Assembly (NCBI RefSeq): GCF_000276665.1
Contig: NW_004955472.1
Span: forward strand, 9,712,548-9,776,547
Reading direction: 5' to 3'
DNA: 64,000 nucleotides
From: Chinchilla lanigera
Taxonomy: Eukaryota; Chordata; Mammalia; Rodentia; Chinchillidae
Positions 13,201 to 24,435 of the stretch are shown here, piece after piece. How positions within the stretch are numbered: the stretch's first letter is position 1; each line of letters begins with the position of its first letter. A program made the translations under genes and the position numbers. The notes below the pieces were generated by a model. The model had not been told where the DNA came from. It saw only the letters and a program-made list of their open reading frames with translations, and ran no database searches.

Positions 13201-13900
13201 TTTATCAACTGGTACTGGGGAAACTGGTTATTTGTGTTCAAATTGGAACTGAACCCTTATCTCTCACTATATACTAGATGATAGTCAAAATGGATCAAGA
13301 TCCAAACATTAAAGCAAAAATATTTAACTTACTGAAAGAAAAAATAGGTGAAACACTTGAAGACATAGGTATAGAAAATGATTTTCTAAGCAGAACCTCA
13401 GTTATACAAAGGAATGACAGCCAGAATCAACAAATGGGATTATGTTATACTAAAATACTTCCATACAGCAAAATAAGCAAACAGCAGGCAACCTACAGGG
13501 TGGGAAAAATTTTGCTGCTCCTCAGAAAGAGGAATATATATTCTATATATATAGAATATACATCATTAAAAAAAATCCACCTAAAATTAAAGATCCAGTC
13601 AAGAAATGGGAAAGAAAAATGAACAGACACTTCACAGAGGGAAATTACCAATAATCAAGAAATATATGAAAAACTGCTTCACATCTCTGGCCATTAGAGA
13701 AATGTAAATGAAAACAATGCTAAGACCCCATATTACTCTGGAAAGAATTCCGATCTTTAAGAAATCAGACAATAACAAATGCTGACAAGGCTGTGGTGGA
13801 AAAAGAATCCGCCTTCATTGTCAGTGTGAATGTAACCTAGTAAACCATTCTGGAAATCAGTAGGGAGATTTTATCCAAGAACTGAAATTAGAAATTCCCA
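10266..13900 (+). pseudogene. LINE-1 ORF2 remnant, sense, with destroyed catalytic site
   Basis: Near full-length but dead ORF2. Recognisable in order: 'LNSPTKRHRLA' (endonuclease start, about 10273), 'GDFNIPLS' (about 10655-10680), the RT block in the open stretch 11955-12317 ('[21 protein letters not shown]'-like, '[20 protein letters not shown]', 'AEKAFDKIQ'), and the thumb region in 12581-12829 ('NVAGNKINTQKALAFVYTNN'). At 12500-12523 the RT catalytic block reads Q-L-S-L-F-stop-N-D: the Ala of FADD is a stop codon (12515-12517) and the first Asp is Asn. Frameshifts and stops occur throughout, so no enzyme can be made. A perfect 24-base AT palindrome lies at 13537-13560. Confidence 0.88.
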
Positions 13901-14650
13901 ATGACCCAGCAATCTCCCAGCTAGGTATCTTCTCCAAAGAGCAGAAGACATAGTGCATGCATACCAGTAATTATAGCAGCACAATTCATAATAGATAAAA
14001 TACAAAAGTAACCTATATACCTATCAACAGATAAATGTACATGGCATGTGGATAAAGAAAATATGGTATCTATATACAATGGAATACTACTGTGATATAA
14101 AGAATACCAGATCTGAGACATTTGTAGGAAAACGGAGGCAACTGGAAAAGTATAATGTTGAGTAAAATAAATCATACACACAAGCTTAAATACTATATGG
14201 TATCTCTCATTTGAGTGAGAGTACAAACAAAGAGATAATAAAAGATGGATAGAAAGGGACAAGGAGATAGGTCTATCGCAATAGGGAAGGGATCCAGGGA
14301 AGAAGGATGAGGGGTGAGTAGGAAGGGAAGGGAAAATAAGAAGGAAAAGATATGCCTTGTACAGGGACCTAATAACCTCAATTAATGCAAACATTATATG
14401 GCATATGATTATATGAATGAAGATCAGTAGTATCAATAAAAATGAAAAGCGGGATAAGGGAACTTCAGAAGCAAGAAGAGAAGGAAAAGGGAAAGGAAGG
14501 GATTAGAAAAAAAAAGGAAACAATTAGTGGTATGTACATTTAAACACTGCTCAAAATAATTGTAAAGTGCATGAATTGGAAACATACACTAACAAAATTA
14601 CAGAAGATTACTGGCCCTGATTTATGACTGCATCAGTGGATCTTAATCCC
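13901..14650 (+). other. LINE-1 ORF2 tail and 3' UTR, sense
   Basis: The last ORF2-like sequence ('tacaatggaatactactg' near 14077) is followed by a purine-rich stretch (14230-14350 and 14455-14520), characteristic of a LINE-1 3' UTR. There is no clean poly(A) end; the edge near 14650 is a guess. The antisense 171-residue open frame 13921-14436 and the 62-residue one inside it are shadows of this purine-rich DNA. Confidence 0.65.
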
Positions 14651-14785
14651 AGTTTGAGCAGTAACTGCACACTCAATAAACAAATGTCCTATGGGTAAAT
14701 TTAATACCCTGTGTGAAAAAAGAAGAGTCTAATGTAGAGACTCACATACTATGAGATGAGATGAAAAACATGGTGAATGTTTAAA

Positions 14786-15130
14786 TTAAATTATTTTACA
14801 GTAAAAATCATTATCATTAATCCACCTCACAGTGCCATCTCTTCCTCCAAACACTCTCATCCCACCCTCTTGCCACTTTCTGAAGTACTGCTGGAAGTCC
14901 TTTTCGACTGTGTCTCCAGATGCATTGTCAGAGCTGCTAAAACGTCCTGAATTAATTAAAAATGCTTGCCTTCTATAGTTATTTTGACTTAGGGGCAGAT
15001 TCAGAAGTTGAATCATGTCAGATTTGCTGAATAAGGTGGAATAAGGTCCTGTGACACTTTTACAACCCTGCCTTTCCTTTGGGTGGAACTTGGCAGTAGC
15101 ACTCACCATATTTTTGATAATAGCTCCCAA
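14786..15130 (-). pseudogene. mariner-type transposase C-terminal fragment
   Basis: A 114-codon minus-strand open frame is the remnant of the C-terminal end of a Tc1/mariner-type DDE transposase, the enzyme that cuts and pastes the element. Near its C-terminus it carries 'TVEKDFQQYFRKWQE', the usual '..E.F...F..W..R' block ahead of the terminal 'Cv...G.YFEGD'-like end of mariners, here drifted to 'GGMRVFGGRDG'. The plus strand at 14795-14915 aligns by eye with both mariner 3' ends at about 47245-47725, so they are one family. The N-terminal HTH and the catalytic D-D-D part are not visible, nor are terminal repeats, so it is a truncated relic. Confidence 0.6.
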
Positions 15131-15321
15131 AGACAGTTGTGAGAGAAAAGGGGATTAATAGCAAAGTATCTTTTACTGTGATAAAGTTTTCAATTTAAAC
15201 TTTCATTGTATCCATCACACCTCATACACTGGCATTCCATTATGGCTCTAAGTTGTCTTTGCAACAGGATATTCTTCTAACAGTTGTTCTGTATCTCCTT
15301 CAAATGCAGGTGTGTGTACAA

Positions 15322-15422
15322 GGAGGAAGTTAAAGTTCTATGCTATCATAATGGCTGAAAAAGCTTGAAGAAAAGGAGGTTAAAGTTCTATGCTATCATA
15401 ATGGCTGGCAAAGCTTGAAGAA
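15322..15422. repeat. Tandem duplication of a ~50-base unit
   Basis: Two adjacent units contain the same run 'taaagttctatgctatcata', at 15331-15350 and 15381-15400, followed by 'atggctg' and 'aagcttgaagaaaa'. The offset is exactly 50 bases and only a few bases differ, so the duplication is fairly recent. No coding role is seen. Confidence 0.85.
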
Positions 15423-17316
15423 AATGATACAAATACAATTATACAACACTGTGAACTGATTAAAATCATAATAAATTACCTATAACTGTATCCTGATTCT
15501 ACCAATATTAAAATACATCCTTTAGCAAGTGAAAAAAAGCGGAATTGACTTAGATATCCTGTTTTATGAAGTTATTATGTTAAAATCCATTTAATGATGA
15601 TTGGCGGTGAGAAGACTACCAAAACTGAGTTTCAGAATAGCTTATATTTTTCCCCTTATTATTTTAATTACTTTTGCGGTTAGTTGATGAGTCAAACAAT
15701 GAAACTAAGTGATATAGATATAAACAATATTTTCTTCTCTGAACTTCAAGGGAAGAAGTTGTGCATAATTTTGAAAGAAAAGTTTAGGAAAATAATTGAA
15801 AAGAAGAGTTCCTGTAGCAGTCATGGCCAGTGGCCCATGTATATATCCCTTTTGCATTTTCTTGTATCTCTAAGCGCTCCTTACTGTGAATACCTGTAAC
15901 ACTCTGCTGGAGAGTTTTTTGCTGAAAGGTCATATTAAACCTTCAAGCAAAGGAAGCTAGAAATGCTAGAAAAATCAGCGCTCCAGAAGTGCTCATCCAT
16001 AATGAAGTTCTTGAACAAAATATACACATACAAGAAAGTGGTGAGAAGGGCAAAGTAACAACCGTTATTTTCAGGGCAGTGTGCTGAATTGTGGTGTAGC
16101 AAGACTCACGAACACTTCAGAGTGTGATTTTATGGAAAAAGAGTGTCTTTGTAGATACAATTGGTTAAAATAAAGTCATACTGAATCCAGTGACTGGTGT
16201 TTTTATAAAAAGTCACGTGAAGACCTGCACAGAGGAAAACAGGGACAGTGATTGGAGTGATGGAATTAGAATCCAAGATCCAAGGATTCTCAAGAATCTT
16301 GTTAGGAAGGAAAAAGAAGAACTCTAGGCTTTTAGAGACCAAGTGCCCAAAGTGCCACCCGGGACCCACTTATTTACTGCACAGTGCCAACACTGCGATT
16401 AAACCCGAATATCGAGGATTTAGTTTGAAAAACCCCCTGTTATCTGATGCTCACCTGCAAGGGATGACTTACTCGCCTCACTTGCCAACAGAGGGGGCTC
16501 TGTGTGTCCTCTGTGGCACACACGCTGTAAATTTACCACCACGGCTTTCGAGGGAGCCAGATTCTACCAATACTTTGACTTTGCTTCCCAGCCAAACTGA
16601 AAGAACAAATACGTGTTGTTTTAAAGAACTGGAGTCATGACATTGTGCTACAAGAGGAACCGGTAGATTGAGTTAAGCCATAGAAATGTGAGTGAAGCAA
16701 GCAACTTCAGTTTGTGACCAACCGTCTCTTCACTTGTTAACCTATAAACAACTGTAACCTCACTCTCTCTGTCTGAACCAGTACCTCCCACAGCCCAGGT
16801 GTGCATGAGATGAAGTACTTGAGGAAAAAGTGGGTTCTAGAGAAAGTTTGCTCAGACTAACCCTGAGAAGCAGACCCTGCTTATTTTATTGAAAGAGAGC
16901 AGGAGAAAAGCTGCATCTACTTTCAAACTCTGAATGTACTTTGAAGCTATTTCCAAGTGAATTGTCTCAACCAGTGTTTTGGTAGTAATGATTTAAATGA
17001 ATGCCTCTACACAGAGAAGAGGAGGAAGGAAATTGGAAAGCAGACAAATCCTGGGGAAACCCTACCTTATCCAAGGACCATTAAATACTATTTAGTTCTC
17101 TTTAATGGGAACTGAGAATCCTCTCCAAGCTTTTATTCTACAAGAACAAAACCAGATTATCTATTCCAAAAGAGAGACCAGGAATACCAGGTGCCTACAA
17201 ATACTTTTTCATTTGACCATGTTGTGTCTTTCCAAAAAGAAATTACTTTTAAAATACTGCCTCTGGACTATTGTTCTGAAACTTTAAAAAAGTTGTACTA
17301 TGATTAAATATTATTA
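15423..17316. other. Unassigned single-copy-like DNA with a GC-richer patch
   Basis: No repeat recognised. About 16330-16560 is richer in G+C and CpG than its surroundings. A plus-strand open frame of 130 codons (16248-16640) covers it, with Cys pairs ('CPKCHPG', 'CVLCGTHAV'), but has no domain I recognise. It starts in ordinary AT-rich DNA without a visible promoter, so I treat it as probably chance or as part of an unrecognised old repeat. See findings for a CTCF-like word at 16481-16500. Confidence 0.4.
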
Positions 17317-17530
17317 CATGTATGTGGTCCTAAGAATTGAACTGAAGAACTGTACTTGCTACACAGCAACAATTCTACCACTGAGCTGCACTTTAGCCCC
17401 TCTTTTAAATTTTTTTTTTTTTTAATTTTGAGACAGAGTCTTACAAAATTGTCCAGGTGATCTTCAAATTTGTGATCTTCCTGCCTCTACCACTTGAGTG
17501 ACCAGTATAGGCATGTCACCACTCCCAGAG
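17317..17530 (-). mobile_element. B1-dID composite SINE, antisense
   Basis: On the minus strand a B1 (7SL-derived) unit comes first: 17530-17425 carries B1-like words such as 'gaggcaggaagatcac' and 'agactctgtctcaaaa'. It is followed by an A-rich linker at about 17405-17424 and then an ID-like (tRNA-derived) unit from 17400 to 17317 with 'cagctcagtggtagaat' and 'gttcaattcttaggac'. This B1-then-ID order is the B1-dID arrangement described in several rodent families. It is quite diverged. Confidence 0.75.
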
Positions 17531-17779
17531 ATAATACATTTCTTGGTGCAACTTCTAAATTACACTATAAAAGAAGTCACACCTAGCCATATTCTATAAC
17601 AACATATGTAAAGCTACCACTAATAGGATCTGAACTCAGTGTAAGTGGTTCTTTGCTCTGTGAAAGATAAAATGCTGTAGAAAAGCAAGCAAATTGTATT
17701 CAGATTAACGCAATTGAAAAAATGTTTACTAAAGAAGAATGTATCAAAGAGGTGGGAGAAAATGTGGTGAAATCAGGGT
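17531..17779. other. Unassigned spacer
   Basis: AT-rich DNA between the B1-dID and the MaLR LTR. Nothing identified on either strand. Confidence 0.4.
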
Positions 17780-18165
17780 CCTTTAAGAAATCTGTCTTAC
17801 TCTCCCACTGCTGAACAAAATACTGGACCCCTCCAACTCTGAAATGAGGAGAGGTTTAATTTGATGTTCAATTTTTAGAGGATTCAGCTCGTAGTCGGCT
17901 GAGTCCAAGACAAGACAAGGATGGTAGATGGGTCTGCAGGAGGAAAGCTGCTCACTTCCTAGTGCCCAGGAGGCGGAGAGAGAGGGTAGGACCCAGAGCA
18001 GCAGAAACTGCAGACCTTTCCATCCCACTTCCCTCATGAGCCACCTCTAACCAGACTCCAGTCATTTGTCAATGAACTCTCTAGCTTGTATAGCACCCGC
18101 TATCCAATCACATTCCACTCTCATGAGTATTTAGGGGGACATTTTAGATCTAAATCATAAGAGAA
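17780..18165 (-). mobile_element. MaLR-type LTR, antisense
   Basis: The plus strand shows the reversed pattern of a MaLR (ERVL-type) solo LTR: 'gaggtttaatttgatg' near 17850, 'ggattcagctcgtagtcggc', a Gly/Arg-coding GAGAGAG-rich centre near 17970, 'tcccatcccacttccctcatgagccacctc'-like text near 18020-18050 and the end 'tttagggggacattttagat'. It is a non-coding retroviral LTR relic; the 84-residue minus-strand open frame across it has no recognisable features. Confidence 0.6.
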
Positions 18166-18324
18166 TGTTAGAAAGCTAGTCCCAAATAAAAATATGAACC
18201 ATAGAAGAAAACAATCTTTATTAAAATTTCCAAATTAAAAAATAATTATGCCACACAGTTATCGTTATATTAACTATTATGAAAAATTCAGAAATACAAT
18301 GTCTTCATCTTAGATGTTCTTTTT

Positions 18325-19480
18325 TAAGATTGGGTCTTTGAATCTGGGGGGTTCTGAATTTTTTCAGTTCTTTAAATGTTCTAGATTAAATCCTTTTTAC
18401 TGAGGGACAGTTAAATAAAATGTTTTCCTTCTCTGTGAGTTGTTTTTTCACTTTATTGGTGATTTCTTTTGAAGTATAAAAGCTTTTCAATAGGATGAGA
18501 ACCCAGTTGTTGTTTCTTTGAAGTGTTTTCCATGCAGTTTGGGTTTTGTTCATGAAGACTGTGCTTACCCCTGTGTCTTCAAGATTTCTACCTACTTTCT
18601 CTTCCAGTGGATTCAGTGTTTCTGTTTTAATATTTAAACCTTTGATCCATCTTAACTTTAGTTTAGTGCATGGTGACAGACATGAGTCTTGTTTTAGTCT
18701 TCTACATGTAGAGAGTCAGTTTTTCCAGCTCCATTTATTAAAGAGGCTATCTTTCTTACAGTGAACATATTAGGTTCCTTTGTCAAAGACAAGGTGGCTG
18801 AATGTGTTTGTAGTTGTGTCTGCATTTTTTTATCTGTTCTACAGTACTCAGATCTATTATTTTTGGCAAGTACAATGCTGATTTTATCACATCAGCTTTT
18901 TATTATAATTTCAGCTCGGGATTGTGATGCCTCCTGGCTTACCTTTGTTGCCCAGGATTGCTTTCACTATTCTAGGCCTCTTCTGGTTCCAGATGAATTT
19001 TAGGTGTATTTTCTCTACTTTTGTGAGGTATGCTAATGTATTTTGATTGGGATTACATTAAATCTATATAACAATTTTGGAACTATGGCCATTTTCAATA
19101 TGTTGGGTCTTCTTATCCATGAGCAAGTGAGATATTTCCATTTTCTGATATCCTCTTCTATCTTCTTTTCCAGAGCACTGAAAATTTCAATATATAGATC
19201 TGTTACTTCCTTTGCTGGATTGATTCCTAAGTTTTTTATTGTTTGGATGCTATTGTGAAGGGTGTGAGTTCCCTAATTTATCTCTCAATAACTTTGTGTA
19301 TAGGAATGCTATTGACTTATGAGTCCTGACTTTGTATCCAGGCATACAACTGAATTTGGTTATTGAGTCTAAGAGTCTTTTGGTGGAGTTATGGGGGTCT
19401 TCTATGTAAAGTATCATGTCATCTGTGAATAATGATAATTTTACTTCTTCTTTCCATATCCTTATTCCCTTTATTTCTCA
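18325..19480 (-). pseudogene. LINE-1 ORF2 segment, inverted 5' half of a 5'-inverted insertion
   Basis: On the minus strand this runs from the RT catalytic block (plus strand 'catgtcatctgtgaataatg' near 19418, which reverses to a [12 protein letters not shown] motif) through the thumb and into the C-terminal region, ending near 18330. The neighbouring plus-strand segment 19481-20060 continues the element exactly where this one stops in LINE-1 coordinates. The plus-strand open frames 18546-18764, 18761-19003 and 19043-19258 are antisense shadows. Confidence 0.85.
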
Positions 19481-20060
19481 GATGAATAAATTCAAATGGC
19501 AAATAGATACATGAAAAAATGTTCAATGTCATTGGTAATTTGACAGATGGAAATTAAAACAACACTGAGATTTCATCTCAGTCCAGTAAGAATGGCTATC
19601 ATCAAGAAATCAACCAACAACAAATGCTGAAGGGGCTGTGGAGAAAAAGGAACTCTTCTCCACTGTTGATAGCAATGTAGACTGGTGCAACCACTTTAGA
19701 AAACAGTCTGGAGATTCTTTTAAAAATTAGGATTATAGGTCCCATTTAATACAGCTGCTCCCCTTCTGGGTATTTTCTTAGAAGAACTAAAAACATCATA
19801 CCACAGCGATATATGTGCACCTATGTTCATAACAGCACAATTTGTCAAAGCAAAATTTTGGAAACAACTCAGATTCTGATCAACTGAGGAGTGGATAAGA
19901 AAAATCTGATACTTTTATACAATGGAATATTATTCAGCTATAAAAAAAGACAAACTCCAGGCTTTTATAGGTAAATTTATGCAACTAGAGACCACACTCA
20001 CAAGCAAAATAAATCAGACCTGCATGTGTAAACTTGTATTGAAAGAATCAGTTTTATCTA
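19481..20060 (+). pseudogene. LINE-1 ORF2 3' end, sense half of a 5'-inverted insertion
   Basis: Starts 'ggcaaatagatacatgaaaa' (ANRYMKKC...), followed by the conserved ORF2 tail about '[20 protein letters not shown]', '[11 protein letters not shown]'-like and 'tacaatggaatattattcag'. No 3' UTR or poly(A) tail is clear. It is the downstream neighbour in LINE-1 order of the inverted segment at 18325-19480. Confidence 0.85.
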
Positions 20061-20968
20061 CACCTACACTTGTTGCTTGGTCATGCTTGTAAAAATAACA
20101 AGTAAGAAAGGACAAGTTAGTAAAATTTAGAAACTTAGTTTTTAATTCAGGCTTTACCTCATCCTGCTTGTATTTATGAGATTTATGAGTTGTAGCAACT
20201 TTTTAAACTTCCTTTTGGACTGTCAAATGAAGATAAAACTACGTAGTGATTGAACTGTTATCACAATCTATTAACTGACACAAATGGATGTGAAGCACTA
20301 GGAGTGTGTTCCTAGCCTGAATGTACACTCTTTCATTAAGGAAAAAAATCAAGGTACATGTGCTGTACCTATGTCTCCTATAACAGAGGCCCATTGTATA
20401 GGTGTACCCTCATAAACTGGAGTTTGAAAGCAATTTTCTATATTTGAAAAACCTCACAAATGTATACACTTCTCACAAAAAATACCAAACTTTGCTTTCA
20501 GTTAAGTTTGATCAACCACATATAATACTTTGTGGCTTGTGGTGAACACAAATAACAATAGGAGTTGCTACAATTATATTACATCTTTATTTTTGTACTT
20601 ATTTGATTAATAAAATTGGAAACATTACCCCAACCTTTGTATATATTAGATATGAATCATCTAGCCTCCAACTTAACCAAGTTAACAGAAGAAAAATGCT
20701 TTCTAAAATTTGATCTCTAGGGAAATAAATACAAAGCACCTCTTTTCAATGACTCATCCATTCATTTATTCACTTAAACAAAAATGCATTCAGTGCTTCC
20801 CAAGCTCAGTGCGCTGCTCTAGTTTCTGAGCGTGAGTCAGTGAGTGAGACTCAGACTGCGCCCCCATGAAACTCATGCTAAACTAACACAAAATGCTATA
20901 CAATGTCGGGTAAGTATAAATATTAGTGGAAAAATAATTAGGAGTAAATATTAGTGTAAAAAATAATT
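20061..20968. other. Unassigned AT-rich DNA
   Basis: No gene, promoter or repeat recognised between the LINE-1 and the next ID element. Confidence 0.4.
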
Positions 20969-20981
20969 GCAAGTAGCTGTT

Positions 20982-21093
20982 TTTTTTGTTTTGTTTTGTT
21001 TTGTTTTTGTTTTTTTCTCCGGTACCAGGAACTGAACTCACGACCTTGCTCTTGCCAGGCAGGCGCTTTGCCGCTGAGCTAAATCCCCAGCCC
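20982..21093 (-). mobile_element. Young ID SINE, antisense, with target-site duplication
   Basis: tRNA-derived SINE. On the minus strand it begins 'gggctggggatttagctcag' (pol III A box 'tagctcagcggc'), has B box 'gtgagttcagttcc' and the family end 'ggtaccggagaaaaa', then a tail of TTTTG-type units on the plus strand. It is flanked by a perfect 13-base target duplication, 'gcaagtagctgtt', at 20969-20981 and 21094-21106, proving retroposition. Few differences from the other IDs here. Confidence 0.93.
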
Positions 21094-21106
21094 GCAAGTA
21101 GCTGTT

Positions 21107-21599
21107 AATGGTCTTAAAAAGTACAGAAAATGTAACAAAGATGAATAAAAATCCTTATTTGATAAAATAGTAAAGGACTCTTTGAATAGAGACTATTTGA
21201 ACAGATATTCAAGGAAGTTGACAAGCAAGTCCAGTATTCTCTGGGCAAGACTGCCTGAGGAAGAAGAGCAGGACAGAGACACTGAAGCAGAATGGTTTTC
21301 AGATTTCCAGAAGAGCCCAGGGTAGTTTGTGCTCATGGAAGAGAAGCCAGTAAAATATGTCAAAGGACATAGTAGAAACATTCACTTATATCATGCCTTC
21401 TGTCATGAGGGAAACCCCAGGAAGGATTTCCAGAAAAGGAATGCCAGGATCAACTCCACAGGTTAACGAGTCACTATGGCTTCTGCATTGAGCACCAAGG
21501 GCAGAAAAGGAAGGCCACTATAAAGCCAATGTAACAATTCAGTAATGTGACTGAACTGCTAAATTCAGCAATTCTGATGAACTGCTAAACTGCGAGGAT
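21107..21599. other. Unassigned DNA
   Basis: No repeat or gene recognised. A short reiteration 'gaactgctaaa' occurs at about 21553 and 21580. Confidence 0.4.
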
Positions 21600-22062
21600 G
21601 ATAACTACCATGAGGTTAAAAGTGGGTATCATGAGTTTGGACCTAAGCTGTTCCCCAAAAGGCTCAAGTGTTGAAAGTTTGATCCTGAGTGTAACAAGAT
21701 TTAGAGCTCAAGCTTTGGGAAGTGATTCCAGCATGAGTAGCATAACCCCATTTGTAAGCAATTGGCAGATTCATAATTCGATGCCATTATCAGAAGGTAA
21801 GGCCTAGCTTGAATAAAATAGGTCACTGGTGGTCATGTGCTTAAAGTGCATATATATTCCTCACCCCTTTTGCTCTCTCTTTGCTGCCTGGCTGCTGAAA
21901 ATGAACACTTTTGTCTCCACAGGCTCTTGTGACAGACTCACAATTGATAGAGCCAGACAAGCATGGACAAAAACCTCTGAATCCATGAGAAAAAATAAGT
22001 CTTTCCTTTTTTAAGTTGATTTCTTAAATATTTTGTCACAATGACAGAAAGCTGACTAACAC
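21600..22062 (+). mobile_element. MaLR-type LTR (MT/ORR1-like), sense
   Basis: Shows the usual order of rodent MaLR LTR words: 'aagctgttccccaaaaggct' near 21645, 'gtgttgaaagtttgatcctg', 'ctttgggaagtgattccagc' near 21714, 'ggtaaggcctagcttg' near 21797, a pyrimidine-rich centre with 'tttgctctctctttgctgcc', and the end 'gaaagctgactaacacag' at 22045-22062. It is a solo LTR relic and the frames in it are not genes. Confidence 0.75.
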
Positions 22063-23755
22063 AGTATACATATTTGTCATGCATTTCAAGTATAAATCTA
22101 TAGAACTTGCTATTAAATGGGACCTAGTGAATGGAAGAAAAAGAAATAAAAGCTAACATCAAGGTTTTTTTTGCAGGAGCAGCTGGAGAAATGGAGGTAC
22201 ACTGTCCTGGAATCCAGGAGACAGAAAAGGTACAAGTACTGAAAAGTTTGGAAATCAAAAAGTTACAATATGATTCTTTTGACATGTCAAGAGTAAAGAA
22301 ATCATGTCAGATATTATTGAATGTTATCAAGCTATAAGAGAAGGGTGGAATAAATGTATTTCTGGACTACTTGAAGTTAACCAGTTTCTATGGTAGTATA
22401 TATGTGCTCTATCATTATTCATTAAAACTGATAAAGCTCTACATAAGAGCAGGTCTTTACTATTGATTGGAGCTTGCATATAAATACTGTATGATTTCCA
22501 TCACAATTTGAAGTTCACACATACTATTATCATTGTTTATCAAATGAGCACATAACAGAGTAATTTATTTTAAGAGCTGGAAAAACTGTATCTTCTAATT
22601 GCTAGGTAAAGTTCTTTTCACTGTACCCCATGTCCCACTTATACGGGCAATAGGATCATCTTCAACTCAAGATGGTCCTCATCTTATACCATGGTGTGGA
22701 TTCCCTATGGTTCTCTAAGTGTTCATGTTTTGTTAAATGTAATACAAGTAAACAATAGTAAAGAAAATATAAAAAGCAATCTTCTTAGTTCTATAAAAAA
22801 TAAAGTTTCATAATAAAATAACTGGAAAATAAGAATAGTTAATACACTGTGTAACATGATCTTAAAGGATAGCCAAAATGTTACTCCAGGTACAAGGTAT
22901 AGACAAAAAAAGGACTCTCTTCAAAAGAAGAAACAAGTAAAAACACAAAGCTGTCTTTTCAATGAACAAAGAGAAACTAGCACTATAAATTAAACAAATG
23001 GGCATAATAACATCCAAAGGCTCTTCACATTCACCAAGTAAGGTTGTTAGTAGTTCAAAGTTAAGGAAATAGTCCTCTATGTTTGAAATATTCGCAAAGT
23101 ACTTTATGTTACCAGGGTTAACATAAAGAAGGGTGAAGAAATATTTGTTTTAACGCCAATCTGAGAGGAGGAAAGAAGGAGAAAAATAGAATTCCAAGGA
23201 ATATTTTAACAATGTAGAACTAAGAATCATGTGAAGAAATGAATATGATCTATAATTTGTGTCCTTTACATTTTATATTTTTAAATATAAATCACTAAAA
23301 TCAGATGCACATTTTGCCATATTTCCCACATTTTCACTTGTACTAAATTTGCTACTCTCTTTTATTTTAGTCACAATCAGATTTTTAATTAGTTTTCATC
23401 TTTTGTTCTGGCAGAGGGTAATCCTTTATAACAAGCTTCACTATATTCCAGGCAGAATAAGAAGGAATTTATATTCATGATGGTTACAGTGGAGTGCCAA
23501 AGAAGAGTAAATAAAACTATTTCTGTCAACATAAAATGAATGTCATGCAGGAGGAAAATGTGTAAACCCTACCAGTGTAACATGAAAGATCAGTTAATGT
23601 GCTTGATGCCAAGCAAAAAATAAAATTGATTAACATTTTTGTTGAGGGACTGGAGAGTTATTATATCAAAGGGGACTAGAGAACTGGACATGAAATTCAG
23701 AACAGAGTCAATGTAATCTAAGAAGCCATGAAGCTAATCGTGTGAGAGTTTGGTT
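22063..23755. other. Unassigned AT-rich DNA
   Basis: No repeat or gene recognised. Short open frames (22131-22337, 23259-23480) have no recognisable features and are within chance expectation. Confidence 0.4.
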
Positions 23756-24435
23756 GTAGGGAAGAAATGTGGGGTGTTGCCACCACCAGGCATTATTCTC
23801 TAAAGGCTATTGCTGGAATCTCAAACACTATTTTTAGTACTCCCAGTGAGCACTGGACACTACATTCTAAAACTACATTTTAAGGTTCCCAAGAGTAGTC
23901 TCCAATTAACCAGCTAATCTGCCTTCGGTTGATCAAGACAGTCCCAACATTTCCCTCATGTTGTAAAGAATTTAGGCAGGATTATTCCTAACACAGGCTC
24001 CTGAACTCCCTTGTTTTAAAAATTTGCAACTATAAATTCTTTTCCTGCCCCTTTAACATGCAAATCTTCTGGCTTTCTGCCAATTTGATAGCTAGTGAAT
24101 ACCTTTTTCAAGAACCTGGGAGATATCCCATTGAAACATACACATTAAAGAAGATTGTATCTGTATCTCCAAGCCTGTGTGGGGAGGTAGGATTTTAACT
24201 TTAACATAGAAGTTCCAATTAGTAAACACCGATGGTTTAATTGCACTTGCCAGTTAATGCACCAATATCCTCCAGAACTTCTTACTAGATCAACCTGGTG
24301 CTTAAAACTCTTCTACATTTTTATATCAAGGAAGTTGACTTCACTCTCTCTCCTCCTACAGTAGTCTTAAATAAACCTTCTTTTCCTATTCATTTTTGCA
24401 AGTGCAAATTTTGACATATTCTAGATTCTACGGGC
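23756..24435 (+). mobile_element. Probable LTR (endogenous retrovirus class uncertain), sense
   Basis: A 0.7-kb block with the features of an LTR 3' half: 'gccagttaatgcaccaatat', 'cctccagaacttcttactag', a pyrimidine-rich 'cactctctctcctcctacag' near 24343, then a poly(A) signal 'aataaa' near 24369 and a 'ccttcttttcctattc' / 'ttgcaagtgc' end. The 5' edge is not defined and I see no target duplication. The family is not named. Confidence 0.42.

Noticed and set aside
13921..14436. 171-codon minus-strand frame with hydrophobic segments
   Set aside because: It is the antisense of the purine-rich LINE-1 3' end; hydrophobicity follows from pyrimidine-rich codons, and the sense strand is recognisable LINE-1.
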